From Pelagibaculum spongiae (GTDB lineage: Bacteria; Pseudomonadota; Gammaproteobacteria; Enterobacterales; Pelagibaculaceae), in the NCBI RefSeq assembly GCF_003097315.1, contig NZ_QDDL01000015.1, positions 20,407 to 84,406 on the forward strand: DNA of 64,000 nucleotides, in the 5' to 3' direction. A program made the translations under genes and the position numbers. Shown here piece after piece: positions 28,255 through 36,994 of the stretch. How positions within the stretch are numbered: the stretch's first letter is position 1; every line of letters begins with the position of its first letter. A model generated the notes under the pieces. The model saw only the letters and a list, made by a program, of their open reading frames with translations. It was not told where the DNA came from and did not search any database.

Positions 28255-28629
28255 TTAGTGCTGGCTGAAATGCTTTTTCAGCCAGCTGAATGACATCACT
28301 CCAGCAAATATGCCCCAAAAAATCATCATACCCACTGCATCTGCGGCAATATCCATCCATGAAAAATAACGCCATGGCAGTAATAACTGTAGTAATTCAA
28401 TTAGTAAGGCAAAGCTAATCAGGCCGACAACTTGAATGGTTGCAGGTATTTTGGGTAAAGCGATTCGACAATGCGCTGCTAAAAACGTGAAGGCGATTAT
28501 GTGGAGTAGCTTGTCATTATAATGACCAATTAATGGCACAGATCCTTGCCTTAAAGCTAGCCATAGCACTATAGCTAAACTGGCCAGCAAGCTGGCTACC
28601 CACAGGGTTGGAAGGCGTTTTCTATCCAT
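28255..28629 (-). CDS. VanZ-like membrane protein
   Basis: 124 residues with four hydrophobic helices and the VanZ signature NDKLLHIIAFTFLAA plus FALLIELLQLLLPWRYFSWMDIAADAVG. The family is named for teicoplanin resistance, but most members have no known role. Its end is seven bases from the convergent acetyltransferase gene. Confidence 0.82.
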   Translation of the reverse strand: MDRKRLPTLWVASLLASLAIVLWLALRQGSVPLIGHYNDKLLHIIAFTFLAAHCRIALPKIPATIQVVGLISFALLIELLQLLLPWRYFSWMDIAADAVGMMIFWGIFAGVMSFSWLKKHFSQH

Positions 28630-29121
28630 ATTCCGGCCAAAATTTTTACGATTGCTGAAGCCTAACGATAAAAAAACTGCTTTTCCAGAAATTTCACGAT
28701 GATTAGTGATATTGAAAGCAGGCTAAAGAAAAACTTTCAATTCACATTGATTCTGGATAAAAACCTATCTCAGCAGGTTATGATTAAGTATTCATAACAA
28801 AATGAGAGATGTTAGTCACAAATTATACTCAATAAAAGAATCAGGCTGCGAGTGAGTTTTTTCTCTCAAAGTGCAATATATATTGAATATAGAAAAATTA
28901 AGCATTTACTAACAGTTTTAGTTAGTAAAGTGCCTTGCTTAAGTAAGAGCAATGGAAATAAATAACCTTCCTGTGTCTTCTCTTAGATCATCCCTGAGCC
29001 TCGGCTAAGCGTGACATTTTGTTATAAAATAGCTATTCGCTTCGCTCAGAACGACCTACATTAAAGGTGTTTATTTATTTCTATGCATCTAAGGTCTAAT
29101 TGCGATCAACTGGAGAAAATA
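28630..29121. other. Intergenic stretch, AT-rich, with repeat-like fragment
   Basis: No gene seen. At about 28990-29060 the GCTATTCGCTTCGCTCAGAACGAC-type segment resembles a dispersed intergenic repeat fragment. The remainder is AT-rich and should hold the vanZ-like promoter and that of the small gene at 29122. Confidence 0.4.
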
Positions 29122-29277
29122 GTGACAAAACAACCTATGAAAAAACCACCACAAATGAAAAAACATATCTGGAAGCAACATCTTGATTGGATGCAGGTAA
29201 TGAAGGAAGGCATGTTAACCGGTGAGCAAAGCGCTCAAAAAAGAGCGGTTCAACCGATCAGTAAAATTGAAAAATAA
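29122..29277 (+). CDS. Small basic protein, hypothetical
   Basis: 51 residues from GTG 29122, supported by GGAG six bases upstream. The sequence is Lys/Gln/Met-rich (KQPMKKPPQMKKHIWKQHL, DWMQVMKEGMLTGEQSAQKR). No family recognised and no membrane segment. An ATG at 29083 opens the frame further but lacks a ribosome site. Confidence 0.5.
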   Translation: MTKQPMKKPPQMKKHIWKQHLDWMQVMKEGMLTGEQSAQKRAVQPISKIEK

Positions 29278-29289
29278 GTAGTTTTTATT

Positions 29290-30027
29290 TTATTGCTTAT
29301 AAGGCTTAGGCGTTCGAGCAATGGTCCAGATATCAATTTTAATGGACGGGTGTTGCTTGAGAATGGTTTTGCACAATTCTCGGCTAGTGGCACCAGTGGT
29401 CATTACATCATCAATCAATGCAATATGACGAACCTCAGCGGCTAGTTTCTGTTTTAAAATAAACGCTTTTCTCAAATTCCTACTACGTTGCTTGGCTTCT
29501 AATCCTTGTTGCGAAGGTGTGGAGCGTATCCGTCTTAAACAATGGCAATCGAGCGGAATCGACAACCCCTTGCTTAACTCCAGCGCGACTTCTGCCGATT
29601 GATTAAAACCTCGAAACAAGCCTCTTTTCCAATGTAATGGAACCGGCAACAGTAATTGCGGTGTCGGTTGGTCAGTATATTTTTTGTTAACCGCTTGAGC
29701 GAGCATTTGCCCGAGAAAACGGCTGTGGTTAAACCGCCGATAATATTTGAACTGTCCAATCAAACTGGCAATTGGTGCACGATAAACCAATGCTGAAATT
29801 GCCCGGTTCCAGGGAGGTTTTTCTTTTATACATTGTGCGCACAAGCTACCCGCTGCGGCTGATGCCGGCATCGGTAAGTCGCACAAACCACAACCATGTT
29901 CCAGCCAGGGCAGCTTGCTCCAGCAATCATCACAGATGGATTTGCTTTGATCGCGTAAACACAGCTGACACGGATTAGTCAGCCATTGGGTTAGTTGTTG
30001 AATAATATCTGTATGAAAATTAACCAT
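29290..30027 (-). CDS. comF: ComF-family phosphoribosyltransferase-like protein
   Basis: 245 residues. The N-terminal zinc-finger-like part has four CxxC pairs (PCQLCLRDQSKSICDDCW, GCGLCDLPM, LCAQCI). The double-zinc-ribbon is followed by the PRTase fold: FKYYRRFNHSRFLG, LLLPVPLHWKRGLFRGFNQSAEVA and the PRPP loop IALIDDVMTTGATS. It acts in DNA uptake and processing after competence. It is divergent from bioB, the usual gammaproteobacterial arrangement. Confidence 0.93.
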   Translation of the reverse strand: MVNFHTDIIQQLTQWLTNPCQLCLRDQSKSICDDCWSKLPWLEHGCGLCDLPMPASAAAGSLCAQCIKEKPPWNRAISALVYRAPIASLIGQFKYYRRFNHSRFLGQMLAQAVNKKYTDQPTPQLLLPVPLHWKRGLFRGFNQSAEVALELSKGLSIPLDCHCLRRIRSTPSQQGLEAKQRSRNLRKAFILKQKLAAEVRHIALIDDVMTTGATSRELCKTILKQHPSIKIDIWTIARTPKPYKQ

Positions 30028-30274
30028 TGGTAAACTTACGGTGTCGGGCTATGTTGACAGAAATTGAGTCAGCCGGAGAACATGCGATGCGTTTGTTTTC
30101 GAGTAGTGACTCAACAGGCTGACTCGGCTTTAGTAGGCTTAGATTTAATAGGTCTAGATCTAGCAGGCTCCGGTTTAGTCGCTTTAGATTGAGTAAAGCT
30201 CTGAATCGTCGAGCTGCCGATGTAACCGGTAATCGACTGTACTGCTCTTCATTATTATTCGAGGTTAGAAAAGA

Positions 30275-31357
30275 ATGACTGTCACTACCCAGCCTAATGC
30301 TGAACTGCTGAATCGACTGGGCGAAGTTCGCCATGACTGGACTCGAGAGCAAATTCAAAATCTGTTTGAAATGCCGTTTATGGATTTGGTATTTCAGGCA
30401 CAAAGTCTGCATCGTCAGCATTTTGATCAGAACCAAGTTCAAGTCAGCACCTTGCTGAGCATTAAAACCGGTGCTTGCCCGGAAGATTGTGCCTATTGCC
30501 CGCAGAGCGCGCGCTATAACACCGGCTTGGAAAAAGAGCGTTTGTTGGCTGTGGATAAAGTGCTGGAAGAAGCTAAAGCCGCTAAAGCCAAGGGCGCGAC
30601 CCGTTTTTGTATGGGCGCTGCTTGGCGCTGTCCGCGTGACCGAGATTTGCCGCATGTGGTAGATATGGTGCGTCAGGTAAAATCGATTGGCCTGGAAACT
30701 TGCATGACATTGGGCATGCTCAGTGAAGATCACAGCAAAGCGTTGGCGGATGCCGGTCTGGATTACTACAACCACAATCTAGATACCTCCCGCGAGTATT
30801 ACGACGAAATCATCACCACGCGTACTTACCAAGATAGACTGGATACTTTGGCCAATGTGCGAAAGGCTGGTATGAAAGTATGTGCCGGTGGAATTGTTGG
30901 GATGGGCGAGGAGCGCAAAGATCGCGTTGGGCTGTTAATGGAGCTGGCGAATCTTGAGCAGCAGCCAGAATCGGTGCCAGTTAACCAATTAGTTGCGTGT
31001 GCCGGTACACCACTAGAAGGCACCGAAGCGATTGACCCATTTGAATTTGTCCGCTGTATTGCTGTAGCGCGTATTATGATGCCGCAATCTCATGTGCGGT
31101 TATCGGCTGGTCGTGAAAACATGAACGACCAGATGCAAGCCATGTGCTTTATGGCCGGTGCCAATTCTATTTTTTATGGCGATAAATTGTTGACGACGGC
31201 TAACCCAGAATCTAATAGCGATATGCGTTTATTTAAACGGTTAGGTATTAACCGCGAAGAGCACATTATCGATGATATGAAAAAACCAGAGCCGGTGAAT
31301 AATCACCTGTTTTATGATGCCAGTGCATTAAATGCTGAACAGGCCGCTAGCCAGTAA
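30275..31357 (+). CDS. bioB: Biotin synthase
   Basis: Radical SAM enzyme that inserts sulfur into dethiobiotin. The 4Fe-4S Cys triad is C68-x3-C72-x2-C75 ([17 protein letters not shown]). Further blocks are [45 protein letters not shown] and RLSAGRENM (Arg and Cys ligands of the 2Fe-2S cluster). Length is 360 residues. GAGG precedes the start. First gene of a four-gene biotin operon; bioF follows one base after its stop. Confidence 0.98.
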   Translation: MTVTTQPNAELLNRLGEVRHDWTREQIQNLFEMPFMDLVFQAQSLHRQHFDQNQVQVSTLLSIKTGACPEDCAYCPQSARYNTGLEKERLLAVDKVLEEAKAAKAKGATRFCMGAAWRCPRDRDLPHVVDMVRQVKSIGLETCMTLGMLSEDHSKALADAGLDYYNHNLDTSREYYDEIITTRTYQDRLDTLANVRKAGMKVCAGGIVGMGEERKDRVGLLMELANLEQQPESVPVNQLVACAGTPLEGTEAIDPFEFVRCIAVARIMMPQSHVRLSAGRENMNDQMQAMCFMAGANSIFYGDKLLTTANPESNSDMRLFKRLGINREEHIIDDMKKPEPVNNHLFYDASALNAEQAASQ

Positions 31358-31358
31358 T

Positions 31359-32543
31359 ATGGCCGACACCTTGAACAGCACAGCAACTGATTGGCAACAG
31401 CAGTTGCAACAACAGTTATCTGATCGGCGCGATGCAAATTTGTATCGCCGCCGAATCACGGTTGATGGTCCACAAGGTCGCTTATTGCACGTTGAAGGTA
31501 AGCAGTATTTATCTTTCTGCAATAATGATTACCTCGGTCTAGCAAATCATCCCAAAATAAAAGCTGCTGCTGCACAAGCCATTGAAACTGATGGTTTTGG
31601 TGGCGGTGCTTCGCATTTGGTGTGTGGCCATAATCATTGGCACCACTTAGCAGAACAAAAGCTGGCGCAATTAACCGGCCGTGATCGGGTGTTATTATTC
31701 TCCACCGGTTATATGGCCAATTTAGGTGCGATTAATGCGCTGGTTGGCCGGGGTGATTTTATTTTTCAGGATAAATTAAATCATGCCTCTTTAATTGATG
31801 GTGCACTGTTGTCCCAAGCAAAATTTCAGCGCTATCGGCACAATGATTTACCTCACCTTGAAAGACTGCTTGAGAAAACCCCAGATACTGGTCGTAAGCT
31901 GATTGTCAGCGACGGTGTATTCAGCATGGATGGTGATTTGCCTCGCTTGCCTGAGCTGGCCAAATTGGCTCAGCAGCACAATGCCATTTTAATGGTTGAT
32001 GATGCGCACGGTTTCGGCACCATCGGTGCAACCGGTGGTGGGATTGCCGAGCAGTGCAATCTAAACCAGCAACAGTTGCCGGTGCTAGTCGGCACACTGG
32101 GTAAGGCTTTTGGCTGCTTTGGTGCTTTTGTTGCTGGCAGTGAAACTGTGATTGAAACGCTGATACAACAAGCGCGATCTTATATTTACACCACTTCTAT
32201 GCCGCCTTCGACTGCCGCTGCGATTGCACAGTCGGTCGATTTAGTGATGGAACAAAGCTGGCGCAGGGATAAACTACAGCAGTTGATTGCACGTTTTAGA
32301 AGCGGCGCCCAGCAGTTGGGTTTGCAGCTAATGGACTCCAATACGCCGATTCAACCGATTCTTTTAGGTGATGAAGCAACCGCAATTGCAGCGAGCGAAA
32401 AGCTTAAAGCAGCTGGTTTGTGGGTGACTGCAATTCGACCACCGACTGTGCCCAAGGGCACCAGTCGATTACGGATTACGTTTAGCGCCGATCATAGCGA
32501 AGCAGATATTGATCGCTTGTTATCGGCACTAGAAAAGATTTAA
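31359..32543 (+). CDS. bioF: 8-amino-7-oxononanoate synthase
   Basis: PLP enzyme condensing pimeloyl-ACP and L-alanine. Landmarks: FCNNDYLGLANHPKIK, GGGASHLVCGHNHWH, FSMDGDLPRLPEL, MVDDAHGFGTIG and the PLP-lysine block VGTLGKAFGCFGAFV. Near the C-terminus VTAIRPPTVPKGTSRLRIT is diagnostic. ATG 31359 immediately follows the bioB stop; the frame extends to 31332 inside bioB, but that start is unlikely. 394 residues. Confidence 0.97.
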   Translation: MADTLNSTATDWQQQLQQQLSDRRDANLYRRRITVDGPQGRLLHVEGKQYLSFCNNDYLGLANHPKIKAAAAQAIETDGFGGGASHLVCGHNHWHHLAEQKLAQLTGRDRVLLFSTGYMANLGAINALVGRGDFIFQDKLNHASLIDGALLSQAKFQRYRHNDLPHLERLLEKTPDTGRKLIVSDGVFSMDGDLPRLPELAKLAQQHNAILMVDDAHGFGTIGATGGGIAEQCNLNQQQLPVLVGTLGKAFGCFGAFVAGSETVIETLIQQARSYIYTTSMPPSTAAAIAQSVDLVMEQSWRRDKLQQLIARFRSGAQQLGLQLMDSNTPIQPILLGDEATAIAASEKLKAAGLWVTAIRPPTVPKGTSRLRITFSADHSEADIDRLLSALEKI

Positions 32544-32584
32544 TTTTTAATCACAAGCTTTTGCATATAGATGGTAATGACACA

Positions 32585-33418
32585 ATGATCCCCGATTTAT
32601 TCTACGAAGTTGCGCATTCTAAAAATACCGAACATGGCCCAGAGCTGGTGCTGCTGCACGGTTGGGGAATGCATTCAGGGATATGGGAACCTTTATTACC
32701 TCAATTGTCACAACATTTCCGAGTGACATTAATCGACTTACCTGGCTTTGGCCGAAGCCCCCAGGTTAAGCCGTATAACTTACAGATGGTGACGGATGCT
32801 GTATTAAAAGTCGCACCAGAAAAAGCGATTTGGTTAGGTTGGTCGTTGGGTGGAATAATTGCATTAAATGCAGCATTAAAATCGGCTGATCGAGTTGAGA
32901 AATTAGTGCTAGCCGCATCGACCGCCAAATTCATCCAAGATGATGACTGGCGTTATGCGATCAAACCTGATGTTTTAAAGCAGTTTCATGAAATGCTTTC
33001 AGAAGATTTCGAAGCAGTACTGATTCGATTTTTGTCTTTACAAGCAATGGGTAGTGAAACCATGCGTAAAGATATTGCCTTGTTAAAAGATATTGTATTT
33101 CGTCATGGCGAACCCGCACCATTAGCCTTGCGCGGTGGTTTGGAGATTTTACGTGATGCCGATTTACGCTATCAATTAGCCGACCTTACTCAACCAGTTC
33201 TACAAATTTGTGGTAAAAAAGATGGCTTAGTGCCGGTACGTGCTGCACCGCTAATTGAAGATTTAATTAATCAGTCTTCTAGTAGTGGGCATTGCCAAAC
33301 CAAGGTAATTGAAAAAGCTTCCCATGCACCGTTTTTGTCTCATCCAGAGCAATTTTTAGCTGCGCTGACTGAATTCACCTCGGCATCGTCAAAAGCCGTA
33401 GAGCAAGCGAGTGACTGA
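32585..33418 (+). CDS. bioH: Pimeloyl-ACP methyl ester esterase
   Basis: Alpha/beta hydrolase that frees pimeloyl-ACP from its methyl ester. Oxyanion block LVLLHGWGMHSGIWEPLLP, nucleophile elbow WLGWSLGGIIALN, acid in LQICGKKDGLVPV and catalytic His in EKASHAPFLSHPEQF. 277 residues from ATG 32585, with only a weak ribosome site. It sits between bioF and bioC, the expected position, and overlaps bioC by eight bases. Confidence 0.94.
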   Translation: MIPDLFYEVAHSKNTEHGPELVLLHGWGMHSGIWEPLLPQLSQHFRVTLIDLPGFGRSPQVKPYNLQMVTDAVLKVAPEKAIWLGWSLGGIIALNAALKSADRVEKLVLAASTAKFIQDDDWRYAIKPDVLKQFHEMLSEDFEAVLIRFLSLQAMGSETMRKDIALLKDIVFRHGEPAPLALRGGLEILRDADLRYQLADLTQPVLQICGKKDGLVPVRAAPLIEDLINQSSSSGHCQTKVIEKASHAPFLSHPEQFLAALTEFTSASSKAVEQASD

Positions 33419-34259
33419 GTCTAATTTAGCTATTGATCGTTCTACATTGGCTGCTTCATTTAGTAAAGCGGCCAATGATTATGATGCCTTGGCACAAATC
33501 CAGTTTAAAACCGGCTGCGAGCTACTTGCTTGGGCAAATCAACATTCACAGTTTGCAACCACTAGTCAGCAAGCAAAGCTTTTGCTCGACTTAGGTTGCG
33601 GCACCGCCCAATTAAATCGACAATTGCAACAGCAATGGCCGCAGGCGCATATTTTAGGGTTGGATTTAGCTCAGGGTATGTTGCAGCAAGCTAAGCGCGG
33701 GCATTTAGCAGTTAGCAATAGTTGGCTTTGTGCCGATGCTGAGCTTTTGCCGCTGGCGGATCAATCAATTGATGCGATCTACTCAAACTTTGCACTGCAA
33801 TGGTGTGAGTTAGACAAGGTAATGGTTGAAGCGAAACGGGTGTTAAAACCTCAGGGGCAGTTGTTGTTCACTACCTTGCTAGAAGGCACCTTAGCTGAAT
33901 TACAATTTGCTTGGCAGCAAGCAGATAGCAAGCTGGCGGCTACTGTTGGTAAATCTGTATCTGCGTCTGCTTCAGTTCATGTCAATCGCTTCCTAAATCA
34001 GCAGCAAGCATTAGATACAATTGAGCAGCATTTTCCTGAGATACAATTTCAAACAGTTACCTATACCGAGTTTTTCCCCGATGTATTTTCACTGATGCGC
34101 TCGATTAAGGGCATTGGTGCTAGAAATCTCAATTCTGGTCGAGCTAACGGTCTTACCGGAAAACAGCGGCTTGCCGCCATGCAACAGGCCTATGAAACGC
34201 TGCGCACTGAACAAGGTTTGCCGCTAAGTTGGCAGGTTTTGATGATAACGAGAACTTAA
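33411..34259 (+). CDS. bioC: Malonyl-ACP O-methyltransferase
   Basis: SAM-dependent methyltransferase that starts pimeloyl synthesis by capping malonyl-ACP. It begins with the family opening DRSTLAASFSKAANDYDALAQIQ. SAM site LLLDLGCGTAQLNRQL and LGLDLAQGMLQQAK follow, with FALQWCELDKVMVEAKRVLKPQG after. GTG 33411 overlaps the bioH stop, so it is translationally coupled. 282 residues. bioD does not follow, unlike in many relatives, and bioA is not in the window. Confidence 0.95.
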   Translation: MTESNLAIDRSTLAASFSKAANDYDALAQIQFKTGCELLAWANQHSQFATTSQQAKLLLDLGCGTAQLNRQLQQQWPQAHILGLDLAQGMLQQAKRGHLAVSNSWLCADAELLPLADQSIDAIYSNFALQWCELDKVMVEAKRVLKPQGQLLFTTLLEGTLAELQFAWQQADSKLAATVGKSVSASASVHVNRFLNQQQALDTIEQHFPEIQFQTVTYTEFFPDVFSLMRSIKGIGARNLNSGRANGLTGKQRLAAMQQAYETLRTEQGLPLSWQVLMITRT

Positions 34260-34351
34260 AATCTAATTAGAAATATTGCTCGATTTTATGCTAATTGATC
34301 GGCACACTGAATCCAGTGCAGATATGCATAACATAATAAGAGCAAAATAAA

Positions 34352-35026
34352 ATGATCACGCTACATCATCTAAATAACTCCCGCTCACAACGCATTATTT
34401 GGCTGCTAGAAACCTTGGCAGTTGATTATCAAATCAAGACTTATCAACGTAATAGCGAAACTTCTCTAGCGCCAGAAGCACTGTTAGAAATTCATCCGCT
34501 TGGTAAATCTCCGGTGATTACCGATGGCCAAAGAACCATTGCTGAATCGGGTTTGATCATTGAATATCTTGCTCAAAGCTATCGTCAGAATGTTGATTTG
34601 TTGCCTGAACAGGGAAGCGAAGCCCATTGGCAGTATTTATACTGGCTGCATTATGCCGAAGGATCGCTGATGCCATTTATGGTGATGACGTTAGTTTTTG
34701 AAAAAATTAAAACAGCGCCAATGCCATTTTTTATTCGTCCAGTCGCCAAGGCTATTGCTGACAAAGCCATTGCTGGTTATGCCGGGCCTAATCTCATCAA
34801 AAACCTTCAGTATGTTGATGATTACTTGGAAGGGAAAACTTGGTTTGCTGGCGATAAAATCACCGGTGCTGATATTCAGATGATCTTTCCTCTTGAAGCT
34901 GCTATTAGCAGAGGCGATGCAAGAAAGCAGTATTCCAATATTGCAGGCTATGTCGATCATATTCATCAATTAGAGAGCTATCAAAAAGCCTTAGAAAAAG
35001 GTGGGCCTTATGATTATGCATCCTAG
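34352..35026 (+). CDS. Glutathione S-transferase family protein
   Basis: 224 residues. The thioredoxin-like N-terminal domain has LHHLNNSRSQRIIWLLETLAVDYQIKTYQRN and the glutathione-binding PVITDGQRTIAESGLIIEYL (cis-Pro and E-S). The all-helical C-terminal domain follows, with FAGDKITGADIQMIFPLEA. Ser9 in NNSRSQR is the likely catalytic residue of this subfamily. A hairpin downstream may end transcription. Confidence 0.87.
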   Translation: MITLHHLNNSRSQRIIWLLETLAVDYQIKTYQRNSETSLAPEALLEIHPLGKSPVITDGQRTIAESGLIIEYLAQSYRQNVDLLPEQGSEAHWQYLYWLHYAEGSLMPFMVMTLVFEKIKTAPMPFFIRPVAKAIADKAIAGYAGPNLIKNLQYVDDYLEGKTWFAGDKITGADIQMIFPLEAAISRGDARKQYSNIAGYVDHIHQLESYQKALEKGGPYDYAS

Positions 35027-35071
35027 CGAACATGAATGGCAGGCTGATTAAATATTGAAGATAATTTTTTT

Positions 35072-35098
35072 GTGACCTCTGCTAATTGAGGTCACTTT
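35072..35098 (+). terminator. Possible terminator after GST gene
   Basis: GTGACCTC/GAGGTCAC perfect eight-base stem with an eight-base loop, then TTTAAA. The T-run is short. Confidence 0.5.
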
Positions 35099-35127
35099 AA
35101 ATACCTAGATATCACATAAAAATAAAT

Positions 35128-36324
35128 TTAGAGATGCATATTTTTAAGTGAAGATAGATCGATGTCTTCTTCATAATCAATGCTGTTAAATTCAAATCCA
35201 TTTAGCTGCATAAAATCTTTTTTGATAGCTGAGTAGTCGGCAATTTCTTTAAAATTATTTGAGTTAATTAACGGTAATAGCTGGGCCACTTTATTTTGTA
35301 TTGCTAAGTCTAACTCCCAATCATCCATTCGAATCAAGCAGTTTTTTGAAAGTGGTTGGGCGATTTTATTGCCGAACAAACGCATCATGTGTTCAATGCA
35401 GCTCTCATGATTGCCTGCCTGCTTCATTATTTTAAATAGCGCCATCATGTATGGAGAAAAGCCAGGAATATAAATGCTTGCCTTAGTGACCAGTGCTTTG
35501 CAAACAGCAATTTTAGCTTGGCCATTAATTGATTGGTTCAATTGTTGATTCATTTGTTCGGCTGTTTGATGTAGGTGGTCTTTCGCCTTTCCCAAAGTAC
35601 CTTGATGGTAAATTGGATGGGTGATTTTCGGGCCCATATAGGAATAAGCAATGGTTTGACAACCTTTGGCTAAAACACCGGCATCGGCCAGTAGTGTGAG
35701 CCAGTCTTGCCAATCTTCACCGCCCATCACCTTTACCGTATCTTGAATTTCTTGCTGGGAAGCAACCGGTAATAATGTTTGCTCTAGTGAATCCGACTCT
35801 AAATTAAGTACATAGCCTGAATAGGGTTTGTCGATGGTTTTAATCGCTGATCGAAAAACAGTACCTGTTTCAGGGTCAGGTCGAATGCCGCTGGCAAGGC
35901 TGTACACCACCAGATCAACTGAACCACCAAAATCACTTTTAATATAATCGATCACTTGTTGTCGAATATCGTCAGAAAAAGCATCGCCAATAAAGTTCTT
36001 AGCAATTAACCTTTTTTCCTCAGCATATTGCCGAAAGTAAATGTTGTTATACCAGCCAGCAGTACCGGTAAGTTGTTTGTCTTGGTTGGGGCCGCGTTCG
36101 AAGGAAACACCAATGCTGTCGGCCAAAGCACCACCAAAAGTCAGCGCGATTCGAGAAGCTAAGCCAAAACCAGACGATGCGCCCAGTACCAATACTTTTT
36201 TAAATTGGCTAGTTTGCCAATGGCTGGATTGAGCTTGTTGAATCTGCTCTAACACCGCTTGTTGGCAGCCATATGGATGCGCTGTTTTGGCGACGGCGCC
36301 TTTGATGATTGGCTGGATAATCAT
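35128..36324 (-). CDS. fabV: Trans-2-enoyl-ACP reductase FabV
   Basis: NADH-dependent enoyl reductase of type II fatty acid synthesis, a triclosan-tolerant replacement for FabI. Blocks: MIIQPIIKG start, HPYGCQQAVLEQI, KKVLVLGASSGFGLASRIA, GPNQDKQLTGTAGWYN, VVYSLASGIRPDP, VKVMGGEDWQDW, AYSYMGPKITHPIYHQGTLGKAKDHL (Tyr-x8-Lys active site). ATG 36324 matches family starts; TTG 36336 would add four residues. About 398 residues. It is monocistronic and shares a bidirectional terminator region with the glutaredoxin gene. Confidence 0.95.
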   Translation of the reverse strand: MIIQPIIKGAVAKTAHPYGCQQAVLEQIQQAQSSHWQTSQFKKVLVLGASSGFGLASRIALTFGGALADSIGVSFERGPNQDKQLTGTAGWYNNIYFRQYAEEKRLIAKNFIGDAFSDDIRQQVIDYIKSDFGGSVDLVVYSLASGIRPDPETGTVFRSAIKTIDKPYSGYVLNLESDSLEQTLLPVASQQEIQDTVKVMGGEDWQDWLTLLADAGVLAKGCQTIAYSYMGPKITHPIYHQGTLGKAKDHLHQTAEQMNQQLNQSINGQAKIAVCKALVTKASIYIPGFSPYMMALFKIMKQAGNHESCIEHMMRLFGNKIAQPLSKNCLIRMDDWELDLAIQNKVAQLLPLINSNNFKEIADYSAIKKDFMQLNGFEFNSIDYEEDIDLSSLKNMHL

Positions 36325-36413
36325 GGGGGAACTCAAGTGAATGACCGCAACGATTATCTATTGTAGAGGGAGAATGTTTCATTGAGCTGGGATGTATCTT
36401 TCAATAAAAATAC

Positions 36414-36442
36414 AAAAGGCCAAACTGTGAAGTTTGGCCTTT
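36414..36442 (-). terminator. Terminator downstream of glutaredoxin gene
   Basis: AAAAGGCCAAACT/AGTTTGGCCTTTT symmetrical hairpin with a four-base loop, about 60 bases beyond the glutaredoxin stop on the minus strand. Confidence 0.85.
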
Positions 36443-36502
36443 TGAGATATTTTTTTTATTTGCAGCAGTTCGATCTTATAGATCAGCAAGAGGCACTTTG
36501 GG

Positions 36503-36757
36503 TCAGCTAGCTTTTTTCTCGAGTTCAGCTTTAACGAATGCATCAAACTCAGTAAATCCACCAATATGTTGCTGGCCATGAAAAATTTGAGGGACGGTTT
36601 CGACAGGCTTACCAATGGTTTTTTCTAAATCAGCCTTGCTCAAACCTTCTTTGTGAATATCGATATAGCGAAATTCTAATTCACGAATCTCACATAATTC
36701 TTTTGCTCTAACACAAAAGCCACAACCTTCACGACCAAAAATAGTGATGCGTTTCAT
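36503..36757 (-). CDS. grxA: Glutaredoxin 1-like
   Basis: 84-residue dithiol glutaredoxin. The active site is GREGCGFCVRAKEL (Cys-Gly-Phe-Cys instead of the usual Cys-Pro-Tyr-Cys). GKPVETVPQIFHGQQHIGGFTEFDAFVKAEL is nearly the same as E. coli GrxA. It reduces ribonucleotide reductase and mixed disulfides with glutathione. The CGFC motif is a variation to note. Confidence 0.9.
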   Translation of the reverse strand: MKRITIFGREGCGFCVRAKELCEIRELEFRYIDIHKEGLSKADLEKTIGKPVETVPQIFHGQQHIGGFTEFDAFVKAELEKKAS

Positions 36758-36994
36758 TAAATTGCTCTCAAGCTCTAAATCTGTGTTGCATTATGAACTG
36801 ATGATTATGTTTTGTGAAATTGGTTGTTTTAAAGCTTTCAATAGTTTTTTTCTATTGTGCTGCTTGGGTTCGCTGATCTGCTGGAGTGTCAAGCCGCAAC
36901 TGATATTTAAAACAACAAAAAACCGCAATCAAAATGAAATATCTTCCAGTTAGTTTTCGACTGTCTTTTGCTGCCTTGACAGAGAAAAATCATA

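Noticed and set aside
29290..30027. Gene split: comF as two partial phosphoribosyltransferases
   Set aside because: The frame is continuous and its zinc-ribbon plus PRTase order is the standard ComF layout.
30020..30775. 251-codon open frame opposite bioB
   Set aside because: Lies antisense to the confirmed bioB start region; its translation has no family features and reflects codon bias of bioB.
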